Below are positions 48,341 through 60,100 of a stretch of DNA of 64,000 nt, piece by piece. A model generated the notes under the pieces. It was not told where the DNA came from. It searched no databases and saw nothing but the letters and a program-made list of their open reading frames with translations. Each line of letters begins with the position of its first letter. Position 1 is the stretch's first letter. Origin of the DNA: Berberis thunbergii (taxonomy: Eukaryota; Streptophyta; Magnoliopsida; Ranunculales; Berberidaceae); assembly GCA_003290165.1 (NCBI GenBank), contig QNQO01001824.1:124001-188000 (forward strand), in the 5' to 3' direction. The position numbers were made by a program, and so were the translations under genes.

Positions 48341-51300
48341 GTGGCTTGTGTCTTTTTTATTAATGTATACTGAACGATTTGGTAGACAAACTTTGAATGA
48401 AATGAATCATTATTTCTGTATTGTCTCTACAGAAGTTATAGCATGATATGCTATTTCATAGCTGCTGCCTGTAGTGTAGCTATTTCATGTCTGGAAATGA
48501 TAACCACAATTTTTTCTCACATTTGCATCGTCATATTTCCAGCTATTTTGATCTCTAACATACATCGAATGAGTTAGCTGAGGTACACAACGCAAAGCGT
48601 TTGCTAAAAGGATGCCTTGTTTAGTCAATGTGCTGAATGAATAAGCCCAGTTTATGTAAGTTCCACACCAGCAATAAAAGCAAAAGTGAAACACAGAAAT
48701 GGAAAAACACATTTGGCGTCATTCCATTCCGCGCAATGGTTTTCTTCATCTTCTATATATTACCTCATCCAAGACTCACTGTGAGAGTATCAAACTCTTT
48801 CGTTCTTTCAGCTTATTATTTACTACTATTGTTTTGGACATTCAACTTATGATACCATCGATCACAAGTATAACCAAATGAGCTAACACTTACTCATTTA
48901 ATAATTATTATTGTATTTGAAATTCTTAATGGTCTCGAAACCTAGAAAAAAAGCATCATTTGGGGTGCGTACTGTGTACCAAATGCACAATAACTAGGAC
49001 TGATAAAAACCCTTTGCCTAATAAGAATGTATCATTATTTATCTACTGAAGTGCAGTCATTTTTCCACTCATCCAGTGCACAATTTAGGTGAGAGTTGAC
49101 TAGGATCTCTGTGTTGCCCAAGCAGTTTCAAGCCCGTTCAATGCAGTATGTCAGATGAACCCGAACTTTTACAGCCTGTTAGGTTCATATGTCTCACAGT
49201 TATTCTCAATACATATAAGCCCTATTAAGGCAGATATCTCGAGGATCAGCTTCGGACAGACAACTACACCAACTCTCTGCTTCCAATTATGAAATAAATA
49301 CTAGAGTACATATCACACATGAAAACTTCATCTAGGAGCATAGGGATTACATTGAGCTTCCCTCATTCAACCCGACTCCTAATTAGAAAATGATCTCCAC
49401 GAAGATCACATTCCTAAACTATGTCATTGATGACCTGGTTGAACTAAAACTCTAGTACTATAAATAAGACATGAGGTTGGTAAGTTAAAGTACACAACAA
49501 ATTCTCTATTTGCAACATTACTACTTCTTTAGATTATTGTCTGAATTTAGCATCAAAGTGCTATTGACAACCACATCAGTATAGTGGTATGTTACTCACG
49601 TGATGCAGGTCAGCAAGTAAGCAGTACTAAGTCAAAGCACGACATCAATTTCACTTCTTGTCTTATTGACCCTTTTTGTTTTCTTGGGTTTGAAATAGAT
49701 GCTTAGGCATTTAGTTGTTGAGATTCTGTGGCATCTTATTCTCATGCTTTTCTTCAATTTGGTCAATCATGGGGGCCTATCCCGTTGCATGCATCATCAA
49801 CTAGTGCAAATGCAGTGCACCAAAACGTGACATTATGATTCAAGGATAGTCCTCATTCGAGTTCACATTTAGGTGTGAGAGTGAGACTACCATTTACCAT
49901 GCATGCATTCATTCCAAAACAAAGCTTTAGTTCCTAAGATCTATGAACCGAAGAGACCGAAGCATAGGATACGAGCACAATTTTTCATAATGATAATATG
50001 CAGAGGGGCAATAGCTAATGAACATGAAATCACACTGTTTGGTATCCCAAAACATGTGATTCTTATATTCATAATATTTCTATTTTCACAATTAGACCAT
50101 TGATCATAAAATTTAATCGTAGATTGATGAGCGAACTTCAAATTAATTTAAATTTAGGTAGTTTTCTCATGGATTTTCATGGCATAAGATTTCATCCAAC
50201 CAAATACACTCTTAGAAGATGGAGCAATCATTTTATATGTGGCTCTACCACTGTATACATCATAACATCAAGATGACCGATTGATAAAGGAGAGGGGTAA
50301 TAACAATCATTATGAATTTATTGTGAGGTTATTATTGGAATGAATTTTCATTAATCACTCGGTGCTAAGTGATCAGTATCATGGGGGTGCTTATTCCAAT
50401 CAAAGATAAAACAAACACCCTGTTTTTGACCAAGCGGAGAATGTTAGTTGGCAAATTCCTTGTATAACATGTTAGATGCTTTAGGAACCTTTTCCACACC
50501 ACCAACTAGGCTTAGGTATTCATTTAGTCGGGTCAAATTGGCATCCCTATCAAATTGTCATTTTGACGGGTGAGAGTGAGAGCCCTTTGACACGAAAATA
50601 TGATATATAGAATTTTTTTTTTTTTTTGGTCGACTATTGGTGATGGTGATTCAAAAAAATAATTCAAATAGCTAGCTAGGGGTCGACCTTGGTGGATGCT
50701 CTTATTGAAATTTTTTTTTGCTTTCCTAACCACTCTCTAATGCCAACTAAAAGAAAAGAAATTAAAACTACTCATCATTTTTATTTTCAAATTTATAAAC
50801 AGGTAATGGTAGATAGATAGTCTTCAATGATTCTACCATTTGATAGATGGCCTAATTTTGCTGTCTAAATTGACATTATATTTATTCAACATCCAAGAAA
50901 ATTGACTAAACCTTACCTTCATTATAAAACTAAAATATTAAAATACATTCCTTTGCTTCTAAGCTTTTGACTAATAATATCCATCAAGGTTTTAGAGTTA
51001 AAAAAAAAAAAAGTCTTATTAAGTTGCCCTAAAAATTCAATTGACTCTTACACTGTTTCCATTCTCTATGTAAAAAAAAATGGATTTATTTCATTTCAAA
51101 GATATTGATCGTTTTTAGTCATCTGAAGAATTGACTCTTACATGCAATTTTCCTTTTAGTGCAAAAATTTCACTAAGTTTTCAACAATCACAATATATTA
51201 TTAGAAGTTAAAGATTAGATAAGAAAATTTTCATTGACATTTGGATTTGATTTGGTGATGGTCAAGATGTTTAATCCTAGAAATTAGGCTCCGATGATCC

Positions 51301-51742
51301 TGAGATTGATTATGCCCAATTTAAGCCAAAGACTACGGTTTCAAACTCTAAATACTCCGACGAAGTCAACAAATATTTTTCCCTATCTGATCGTACTCTT
51401 GGATCAAATTTATGTTTAAGATGATTCAAGATCCATTTGGATATTTGGTTGTTCAAATGCTTCTAACATGAGACGCGGGTTATGAGCTCATTCATCGTCT
51501 ATGACCAACATTTATATCATCTAAACCATTTGTCACGACTTCTTAATAAAATTGAGATTTTCTACACTGTGGTGTAAAGTGTGAATCCCTACTTGATAAG
51601 GAATTTACGTTTAGCTGTACCAACCATATATTTCAGGCATCTCTAACGCGCGTACAGGTAACAACAATAAATAAAGCTTCATTTTCTTACGGAGTAGGTA
51701 AAGATTGAAGACTGAATCTCTCCACTATGATGCAAACGATCT
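48341..51742. other. Intergenic region, no gene seen
   Basis: AT-rich sequence between the SFSWAP-like and WRKY genes. A T-run lies at about 50610-50627 and an A-run at about 51001-51013. Open frames here are short (up to 75 codons) and without signatures. No repeat boundaries could be fixed. Confidence 0.5.
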
Positions 51743-52049
51743 TTGACTCTTTTTTATACAAAAACAAAATTGCTAATAATTCCTTAAAAAATAAATTGAT
51801 TGCAAATAAATTACTTAAACAGTCAAGTCAAAGACTGAAACCAAGGGACTCGGTCCCAAATCTGATTAAATAAGAGCCCCAAAAGAGTCAAACCAAATGT
51901 GGGTTCCAAAGGTCGTCACTCAGCTCGTGCAGTCAAACTCGTTAACTCAGCTCACGTGTTAACCTCCGAGCCAATCAAGGGGCGAGTCAAATCGGACCTT
52001 GACCAATGGTAGACACAAGACAAGACATGTGGGTCCAGATTACCACGTG
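51743..52049 (+). promoter_or_regulatory. W-box cluster and two G-boxes upstream of the WRKY gene
   Basis: Seven TTGACY W-box cores occur in both orientations: 51743-51748, 51821-51826, 51826-51831, 51886-51891, 51931-51936, 51985-51990 and 51999-52004. CACGTG G-boxes occur at 51953-51958 and 52044-52049. W-boxes are the binding sites of WRKY factors, so the cluster suggests auto- or cross-regulation, which is common for group IIb WRKY genes. The start codon is at 52182. Confidence 0.65.
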
Positions 52050-52181
52050 TCTGTCTGACGCAGAATCTGACATCATCACTTGCCCATCTTATTTACCTCT
52101 GAGAGACTTCAGACTTCCTCTTCATCACAAACAAAAAAACTTACACTTTGTTCTTCTTCTTCATCTCTAGATTTTTGCTTC

Positions 52182-54186
52182 ATGGACAGAGGAGTTGGAT
52201 CAATCACCACCGTTGATTCTGACCATACTGGGTTTTACACAGCCGATTCGAGTCATTTACGGCGGCATAAATTCGATTTCATGAACATTAGTACTATGGG
52301 TGATCAAAAGGTTGATGAAATGGATTTTTTCTCTGATGAAAAACATCAAATGTTATTAAGGAGGAGAATTCACCTGCAGTGCCTACAACCATGAGCCATG
52401 ATCTTGATGTTAATGTAAGCGTGCGCGGTTCATTTGTTTTACTATATATAGTATCATACTAGCTAAAGTTTTCGATAGTATTTTGAGTAGTACTAATAGT
52501 TTTTGTGTTGTATAGACCGGATTGGACCTTGTGATAGCGAACAATGGTCGTGAACGGACCTTAGCGGATGAGAAAGTATTGCTCAACATGGAAGATAAAC
52601 GAAGCAAGAACGATGTAAGTACATGTGATCATGTTTTGGTGTTGTTATGGTTTATTGTAGATTAATTGTCTTGGTGTTGTTCTATAAGGTTTTTATCGCG
52701 GTTTTGATTTTTATTAGAATGGTATCTTAAACTAGTACTTTGTTCTAGGTGGTGGTTTTGAAATCAGAGTTAGATAAGATGAACACGGAGAATCAGAAGT
52801 TGAAGGAGATGATTAACAAAATTAGTAATGACTGTAGTTCCCTACAAATGCACATCATATCAGTGATGCAACAACAAAGTCGAAAGAACAACATTGATCA
52901 AGAAAACATGGTAAACTTATTTTATCTAAGCTTTTGACGAACACATGGCCTAATAGAACTAGTTATGTTATTAATCATGAATTTTCTTCAGGCAATGAAT
53001 TGTAATGAGGAAGAGAAGAAAAATGAACCCTCTGAAGGTGGTCAAATTAGACAATTTATGGATCTAGGCCTAGCCGCCACAAGTGAAAGTGACGAGCAAA
53101 CTCGATCCTCAGAAGGGAAAAATCATGAGCGCTTGAATTCGGTGAATTATGAAAGTGTAGAAGTTGTGTCGAAGGAATACCAGAGGAATGGAGATAACAA
53201 TGATGTTGAAATGATAGAAGGCAGAGGAGTTGTGAGGAAAGGTAGCCCAGATCAGGCTTCAGATGGTTGGGTGCCTAACAGGTATCCTAGGTTTAGTCCT
53301 CCACATGAGCAATCAACCCAAGCAACTATGAGGAAAGCCCGTGTTTCTGTAAAAGCTCGATCGGAAGCAACCACGGTTAGTAATAATAACATACAAACCT
53401 CTACATTCAATTTAGCCAAAAGAGTTACCGAAAATTTGCAGTTCCAATATTGTGAATTTTTTTCCATTTTTCTTCAGATAACTGATGGATGCCAATGGCG
53501 AAAGTATGGGCAAAAAATGGCGAAAGGGAACCCGTGTCCAAGAGCGTACTATCGGTGTACCATGTCAGCTGGATGTCCTGTTCGAAAACAGGTACAAAGG
53601 TGTGCGGAGGATAGATCAATCTTGATAACTACTTACGAAGGAAATCACAAACCATCCACTCCCTGCAGCAGCCGTGACAATGGCCTCAACGACAACAGCC
53701 GCAGCATCTATGCTACTATCTGGATCAATGTCAAGTACTGATGGACTAATGAACCCCAATTTCCTAGCCAGGACTATTCTCCCAGGTTCATCAAGTATTG
53801 CAACAATATCAGCTTCAGCACCATTCCCTACTATTACATTGGACCTAACCCAAATCCCCAATTCCACACAAGCCCCACATTCCCAATTTCAACCCCCATT
53901 TCCGAACCCGAATGCTACACACAACCCGGTACCATTGCAAGTTTTCGGGCAACCCCTTCATAACCAATCAAAATTTTCGGGCTTACAATTGTCACAGGAA
54001 ATGCTACATCGTCAACACCTTGCTCAACAGCCTGCCTTGACTGATACGGTGAATGCGACCACTGCTGCTATTACCGCTGATCCAAACTTCACTGCTGCTC
54101 TAGCTTCAGCCATTGCTTCCATTATTGGAGGGTCTCATCAAACAAATGGTACCAATAACACTACCATTGCCAACAATAAATCTTAG
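52182..54186 (+). CDS. Group IIb WRKY transcription factor (two apparent single-base frameshifts)
   Basis: Exons: 52182-52414, 52516-52614, 52749-52910, 52992-53375, 53478-54186. Order of parts: N-terminal [10 protein letters not shown] motif, a leucine-zipper-like coiled coil ([20 protein letters not shown]), the [12 protein letters not shown] motif, the WRKY domain with an unusual [16 protein letters not shown] heptapeptide context normal for IIb, then C...C and HNH zinc ligands, and an Ala/Ser-rich tail ([25 protein letters not shown]). Two shifts break it. One base is missing in the A-run 52339-52343, and one A is extra at 53649-53651, exactly at the His-Asn-His ligand, where the frame otherwise reads NHKPSTPC to a stop. 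Correcting both gives 528 aa, the usual length for WRKY6/31/42-type proteins. The V-type intron that IIa and IIb genes carry inside the zinc finger (after RKQV) is absent: 53599 onward is continuous. It is either a recent pseudogene or sequence error. Confidence 0.85.
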
Positions 54187-55469
54187 CATGGAGTACGTGG
54201 CAACAGAGTTACTAGTAGAGCAACCAGAATAATAGCAATTACAATAACATGTAGATCTTTTTAGGAGAAATTAGTGTTTTAATTTGTGTTTGTGTTGTAG
54301 AGGGAGAAGAGAAAGGAAAAACTAACACATTATTATTTTTATCGTTTTATATCTAAATTGTTTGGAATAAATATTTTTGTTTCATTATCTTAGTTGAATT
54401 ATGAAATTTGAATAATAGTTTCGATTTGGTTGTTGGTTTTGAAATTTGATAGAAATCATAATTCCCCCATGTTTCTATCACTTGTCTGTTTTAGGACGCT
54501 GCAATAGATGGCTAACTGAGGCGATAGATAGAGCTCAGAGCTAGCAAGGCGGTGGAGGACTTTGCTAGATCAACTAGTATATGGTGTCCAACATTAACCA
54601 TTATTCATGCACCCAATTCTAACATGTTAATGCTTTGGGTGCTAGTCCCAGCTGCAGTGATATCGTGAACTAGCATGTGTGCAATTTAGCTAGTGTCAAT
54701 ATGCTAGCAGCCTTGGCGCTCTGAGCAATGGTTGAGTGTTAGCATACTAGTTGGAGTTTTCGGTTTAATGTGCTTTCAATTAGGCATTAATCACCTGTCA
54801 GTGCATGTTCAAGTACTAGCGTTGTTGGTATCCCAACCCCAAGATGTTAGTGCTCATGGGTTATTTCATGCTAGTTCCTTGTACATCCCTAATTCGCAAC
54901 TGAGCTCATGAGCAAATCATTATGCTCCTCCACATGGAAAATAGTAATTTTCATGCAAAAGCGTTATTTTCTCTAGAAACATTTTCCGTAGAGAATTGTC
55001 CATTGTCTACTAAAGACATTTACATGATTTGAAAGAAAAATAAAAGGATTTGTTTGACACGCAAATGGCCCTACTGGATTGAAAGAAAACGATATCATGA
55101 AAGAACAAAAGAGAGACAAAGAATATGACTTTAGTCTTAGCTTTCTTGTTATGCTTGGCACTTTCTAAGAAAGTATCACCAAATTCAATTTGGTTGAAAA
55201 ACTGATTTTCTCCTTTGTAGGTTTCCCTTTTGAACAATAGAGTAGCTAACTTTAGGTAAAAATTAATGGTTTAGTTACTTCATTTTCTTTTTTATCTTGT
55301 TTCCTTATGCTCAATTTCAAACTATGATGCAAGAAATTTGTATATACATAATAGATGGAGACTAAAAGAACAACAAATAGATTATCCATATAGTTGATGT
55401 TTGCTACACGCCTACACAGTAGATCATTCCAACCTTTCTAAAACCTTCAACTTCACTATCTGCATCATC
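54187..55469. other. Intergenic region downstream of the WRKY gene
   Basis: Contains the WRKY 3' flank and, at about 54490-54860, a stretch rich in 'ctagc' and 'gctag' words that looks like old repetitive DNA without definable ends. Minus-strand frames at 54973-55237 are short and unsupported. Confidence 0.45.
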
Positions 55470-55793
55470 TTCATGTTGAACTTATTTTGTATCGACATTG
55501 TACTCATTGAATATGTGCTGCTAACATCTTGATAGTCAAATGTATTAAGTAGTTGTCAATGTGAAGACTTAATCACATTTTTGGCTTATTTTGTCAATCC
55601 ATAAACATGATTTCATTCATAAGAATTCATGTTGAACTTATTTTGTATCGACATTGTACTCATTGAATATGTGCTGCGAACATCTTGATAGTCAAATACT
55701 CAATTAATGTATCAAGTAGTTGTCAATGTGGAGACTTAATCACATTTTTGGCTTATTTTGTCAAATCCATAAACATGATTTCATTCATAAGAA
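55470..55793. repeat. Tandem duplication of ~156-168 bp
   Basis: The segment 55470-55625 ('ttcatgttgaacttattttg' ... 'catttcattcataagaa'-type end) is repeated at 55626-55793 with near identity. The second copy has a 10-base insertion ('actcaattaa') and a few substitutions. It is non-coding. High similarity indicates a recent event. Confidence 0.85.
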
Positions 55794-56155
55794 ATAAGAA
55801 TACATGAGTTCAGAAGAAGGGTATCAGTAAAACCAGTTACAATGTTGAATAGTTACTTTGTCTTGATTAAAATATATTCAAAATTTTTTGTTGTCAACAT
55901 TTATCTCCGGAAAACAAAGTCATCCTAAAAATTGTATAAGTAGAAGTTTCCATCAATTAAACGGCGGAAGAAAACTAAAAAGGAGAAACTGAAAAGAAGC
56001 ACAACTATAACCAAAACAAAACAAAAACATAAATCACTTATCATTAACTACGTTCAGTACATGATAACTAAACTAAGCATCCATACCCCATAAGTGGAAA
56101 AATGTTCTCATACTGGAGTATGTTGATGAGAGAAAACTTTCCAGCACCCGACGGT

Positions 56156-56620
56156 TTAGTTACCATTGGTATGCTCAGCTTCAAAGTTGTTCGTTGCAAT
56201 GGCATTAACACTTGGGTTCGGGGAAGGTGTACCTTCAGTGTGTTTAGCACAATAGTCTTTCAGCATGGGAGGAAACAGTGGGTTGAAAGGAAACATCTTG
56301 GGCCAACATTTATCGTCAACTTCTGTTATGGCTTTGCAACAAGCTGGGCCTAGTGAGCTTGGATGACCGCTAAGAAAAGAGGCATATATATCAGATACAC
56401 ACCCACTTATGTTTAGGATAGATGACCAACATTGCGTAATATTTTGGCCTGGTAATGGTGGTGCTGATGGCAATGGAGGGAATGGTCCAAGGGGTGGCAA
56501 TGGTACGAGGGGTGGCAATGGGAATAATGGTGGTAAAGGCACGAGAGGTGGCAGTTGGGCTAGTATGAGAGGAATGGATATGAAAATGTATGTTATCGTC
56601 GACAACATTGTAGAAGACAT
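56156..56620 (-). CDS. ECA1/prolamin-like secreted cysteine-rich protein
   Basis: A single exon of 154 codons on the minus strand. A signal peptide (MSSTMLSTITYIFISIPLIL, cleaved near AQ) is followed by a proline-rich linker with repeated PPL(V/F/G)PLPP-type units, then the prolamin-like (PF05617-type) domain with six cysteines in the order CW...C...CC...CW...C (QCWSSI, SGCVSD, PACCKAI, DKCWPKMF, KDYCAKH). This is the family of ECA1 gametogenesis-related and egg-cell-secreted proteins, usually expressed in reproductive tissue. The specific role here is unknown. A TATA-like box (TATAAATT, 56691-56698) lies about 71-78 bases upstream of the start. An alternative start four codons downstream would keep the signal peptide. 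No frame defects. Confidence 0.85.
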   Translation of the reverse strand: MSSTMLSTITYIFISIPLILAQLPPLVPLPPLFPLPPLVPLPPLGPFPPLPSAPPLPGQNITQCWSSILNISGCVSDIYASFLSGHPSSLGPACCKAITEVDDKCWPKMFPFNPLFPPMLKDYCAKHTEGTPSPNPSVNAIATNNFEAEHTNGN

Positions 56621-57018
56621 ATCTTCAGTTTACCACTAAATCACACTTTTCAGAGGCTCAATGCATGAAGAAACGAAGAAAGGAGCTGTCAATTTATAGT
56701 AATGCCTTATAAAGAGAAAAAAGTAAATTGTGATTAAGGTTATATAAATGATTTTGAAACTGTTCCTTCTTCATTATTTTGTTCACATATGTGATGGCAT
56801 GGTTTATACTCACTAACCAAATTAATGTTAATTACAACTTGTCAATAGTATTCTTATTTTAATTAAGGTTATAAGTGATTCTGAAAACGGCTGTTTTTAT
56901 AACGATTACAAATGGATCTATAAAGCTTTTGAACGTTCACGTTCTGATCATACGTTACGTCTCAAGAGTGCCATAAATTACTAGACTCAAGTATGTACAT
57001 TCATTAAGCTTCATAGTT

Positions 57019-57151
57019 TTTTTTTTTTTTTGAAAGGCAAGTATGGTTTTTATAGGATCCCAGAACCCACTAAAGATGCCGCAAGCTGGGTTTGAACCCA
57101 TGATTTAATGGTACCATTTGCCAAGTTCTAACCGTTAGCTGTTATGCATGG
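57019..57151 (-). mobile_element. tRNA-derived SINE with 17-bp target duplication
   Basis: Flanked by a perfect 17-bp duplication 'cattaagcttcatagtt' (57002-57018 and 57152-57168). Read on the minus strand it starts with tRNA-like sequence (AGCTAACGGTTAGAAC for the D arm/A-box region and ATGGGTTCAAACCC for the T arm/B-box), and it ends in a poly(A) tract (the T-run at 57019-57031). At 133 bp it is short but complete in layout. Confidence 0.75.
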
Positions 57152-57168
57152 CATTAAGCTTCATAGTT

Positions 57169-60100
57169 AACCATCCTGATGGGCCTGATGTATGCATAAA
57201 CTAATTAATAGGAAAATGTTCTAACGCGTTTTTACTATTTATTTTTTATACAAAAATGTGATAATCACTTTCATACTGAAGTAGCTAGGATCCTAAATAT
57301 TATTAAATGCACCATAAGTTCCTAAGACACTTCATGTTATTGCATGTTGCTAGGCGATCGATATAATTCATGTTGTATATGTGAGCATGAGCTAAGTTCA
57401 TCATGAAAATTTTAGATGCTTAATGTGGATGCTTTAATCTCCAATTATAATGCAACAATGGAGTTATACGTACTACTTTAGACTGAAACTTTTTTTTGAT
57501 CATTGCGTGGTTGCTCTAGCCAATATGTTTACAAACATATTTTGGCAGACGACACTTAAACTAGTAAAAGTACTATGCATAGAGTCTGGATTAGTAGTTA
57601 GTAACCAACTCACAAGCCCGCTACAAATTCATCTTTTAATGTGAGATTTACTTAATTATGTTTCGTCTATGTCAGTATGGATTAGTAGATGTTGACTATG
57701 ACAAGTCTGACCTGGCATAAATATTAGTGAACTTGTTATCTGCATGAAAATGGGTTATAAACAATATAAATGTAATTTATTAATTAAAACAGTTATCTTC
57801 GTACATTTTTTGACATAAGCATCTTATTCATTTTTATTAAATTTATTCATATTTTAATAGATTTGATCACTTAGACGATACCACATTTACATCACATTCG
57901 TACGAGCATACATGCCCATAGGTGTCTATCTCATATAAATGATTCTCCGTCATCCATGCAAATCTGGGGACACACTTACATACATGCATGCATCACCGGA
58001 TACCCTAACTATATGCGTAACAAAAGCCATTCTTGGGCTATCATATGCGCATAACTCTCACGTCACATTTTTTACGGATAAATATCAAAGCCTATCTTCG
58101 GCATAAAAATTCACTTCATTTTCCCAAGATTAACCGAAGGTTATTTATTTTCTCTATAAGAATAGACGCCCACATCCGCAAAACAACCCAAAGGTTATTT
58201 AATTTCTCTATAAGAGAGAGAATCACAAACTAAAAAGATGTGTGGTAGTTCTAAGTGATACAATTCCAGATAATAAAAATTTAGGAATCATAGTTTATCA
58301 ATATCGTTTATTGTAATATCTCAATTTTCTGCACAATGACATTTTGTCATTCATATATCAATTACATCAGTATCCACTCACATTTTTGGAAACATATCAT
58401 TTGACATCTGTGTCGAGTAATAAATAATTCATCATAGTATTCTCCCATTATTTTGGGCAACCAACATTTTCCTATAAAAAATTTCTTTAACAAAATCGGG
58501 ATCAAAGCCCATGCATATAAAATAATTTATACTTCTTAACCAAGACATTTGCATAACAATCAAAATTCAAGTCACAATACAAATACAAATACAAATACAA
58601 ATCACAATAATAACACATACCCAATTTCATCTCAATAAATCCTCAAATTTAATCTCAATGCACACATTTACAATTACCAATCATCCAAATTTACAATCTT
58701 ATATAAAATCACCCAACAGTAACTCATCATTTATTTTTAATAATTTATAAACTCATGATTCCAAAAACATATTCATTCGTCTTTTAATACCAAAATTGAT
58801 AAACCCAATCAAATTATAACTCATTCTATTAAATTCCAAAATTGATCATCCTAATCAAACCACAATTTATTATCTAAAACTCCAAAATTTATAAGCCAAG
58901 CAAAGCGTAACTCACCCTCTTTAATACCCAAATTTGATAAGCTTACATAAATCATTAAATCTAAGTCCAATCACATATATATTCAACTAAACAACATTGG
59001 GTCTAACTGTTTTAGTTCGGTCCGTATAATACTCAATTCCTGAATTTCTGAACTCAATTCTAATTCAATTCTAACTCAATTCAAATCAATCACCCAATTT
59101 CAAATCAAATTAGTACCAAATTCCTTATTTCTGGATTTATTCAAATCGGTACCTAATTCTTACTTTATGAACCTATAAGCCCCAATTTCATCAACAACCC
59201 ATGTCCTTCATTTTCAGAACTTATAAGCCAGCCAGTCAACAATCTATATTTATTATAAGTCAAATTCACCATCCATATATATTTCGTAAATCCCAGTCAT
59301 ATCTTACATCTTATAAGCCCAATTTCAATCAATATATTAAAAGCCCAAATTAACCAAGATAATGTCATTCAATCTTTAATCAATTAACAATAAATAATTC
59401 TACTCCAATTCTATTTCATCTTTAATAATTAATCTATTAATCACCATTTCACAAATACAACCCTACAATTTATCAAACTACTCCACATGTCAGGTCTAAC
59501 TCATTATTATGCTAATAAACAAATAATATGTACAACATTACTAATCAAAACACATTACATAAGAACTCTATAAACACTAACTATTTATGCTATTGTGTTT
59601 TCCTTCATTCTAAATTAATCTAAACCCAGACTTGTACTATTACACAAACTCCATATTTTCCATCATTAACTCATAAATATATCATAGATTATTTTAAAAT
59701 AAATATCAAGAGAATGAAGAAAAACTAACCTATTTGATCAAGTAATGATATCACACAAAAGCCGCATTGATCTAAATCCAGCAAAGTCTGAAAATCACAA
59801 CAAATATGTGAATACCCAATCAACTTCTGGAGCTAAAAAACACGTACACATCACCCACACAACACATGTCACATCCCCATTCTCTTTATTTCTCTCTTCT
59901 TATTTTCTCCATCTTTTCTTTCATCTATTTCTTCTTCCATTTTTTCTCTCATTTTCTCATTCCCTTCTTATCTTTTGTCTCTTCTTCATCATCTATATTT
60001 CTCTCTCTTTCCCTTTTTTTTTTCACTCTAAACCCAAAGACCATCCCACTTAGGGTTATGAGTAGATAGTTATATTTGCACCCCTTCTAGCCGCCACTCA

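Noticed and set aside
59745..60069. Plus-strand Phe/Ser/Leu-rich ORFs
   Set aside because: Pyrimidine-rich low-complexity DNA, overlapping frames, no family signature.
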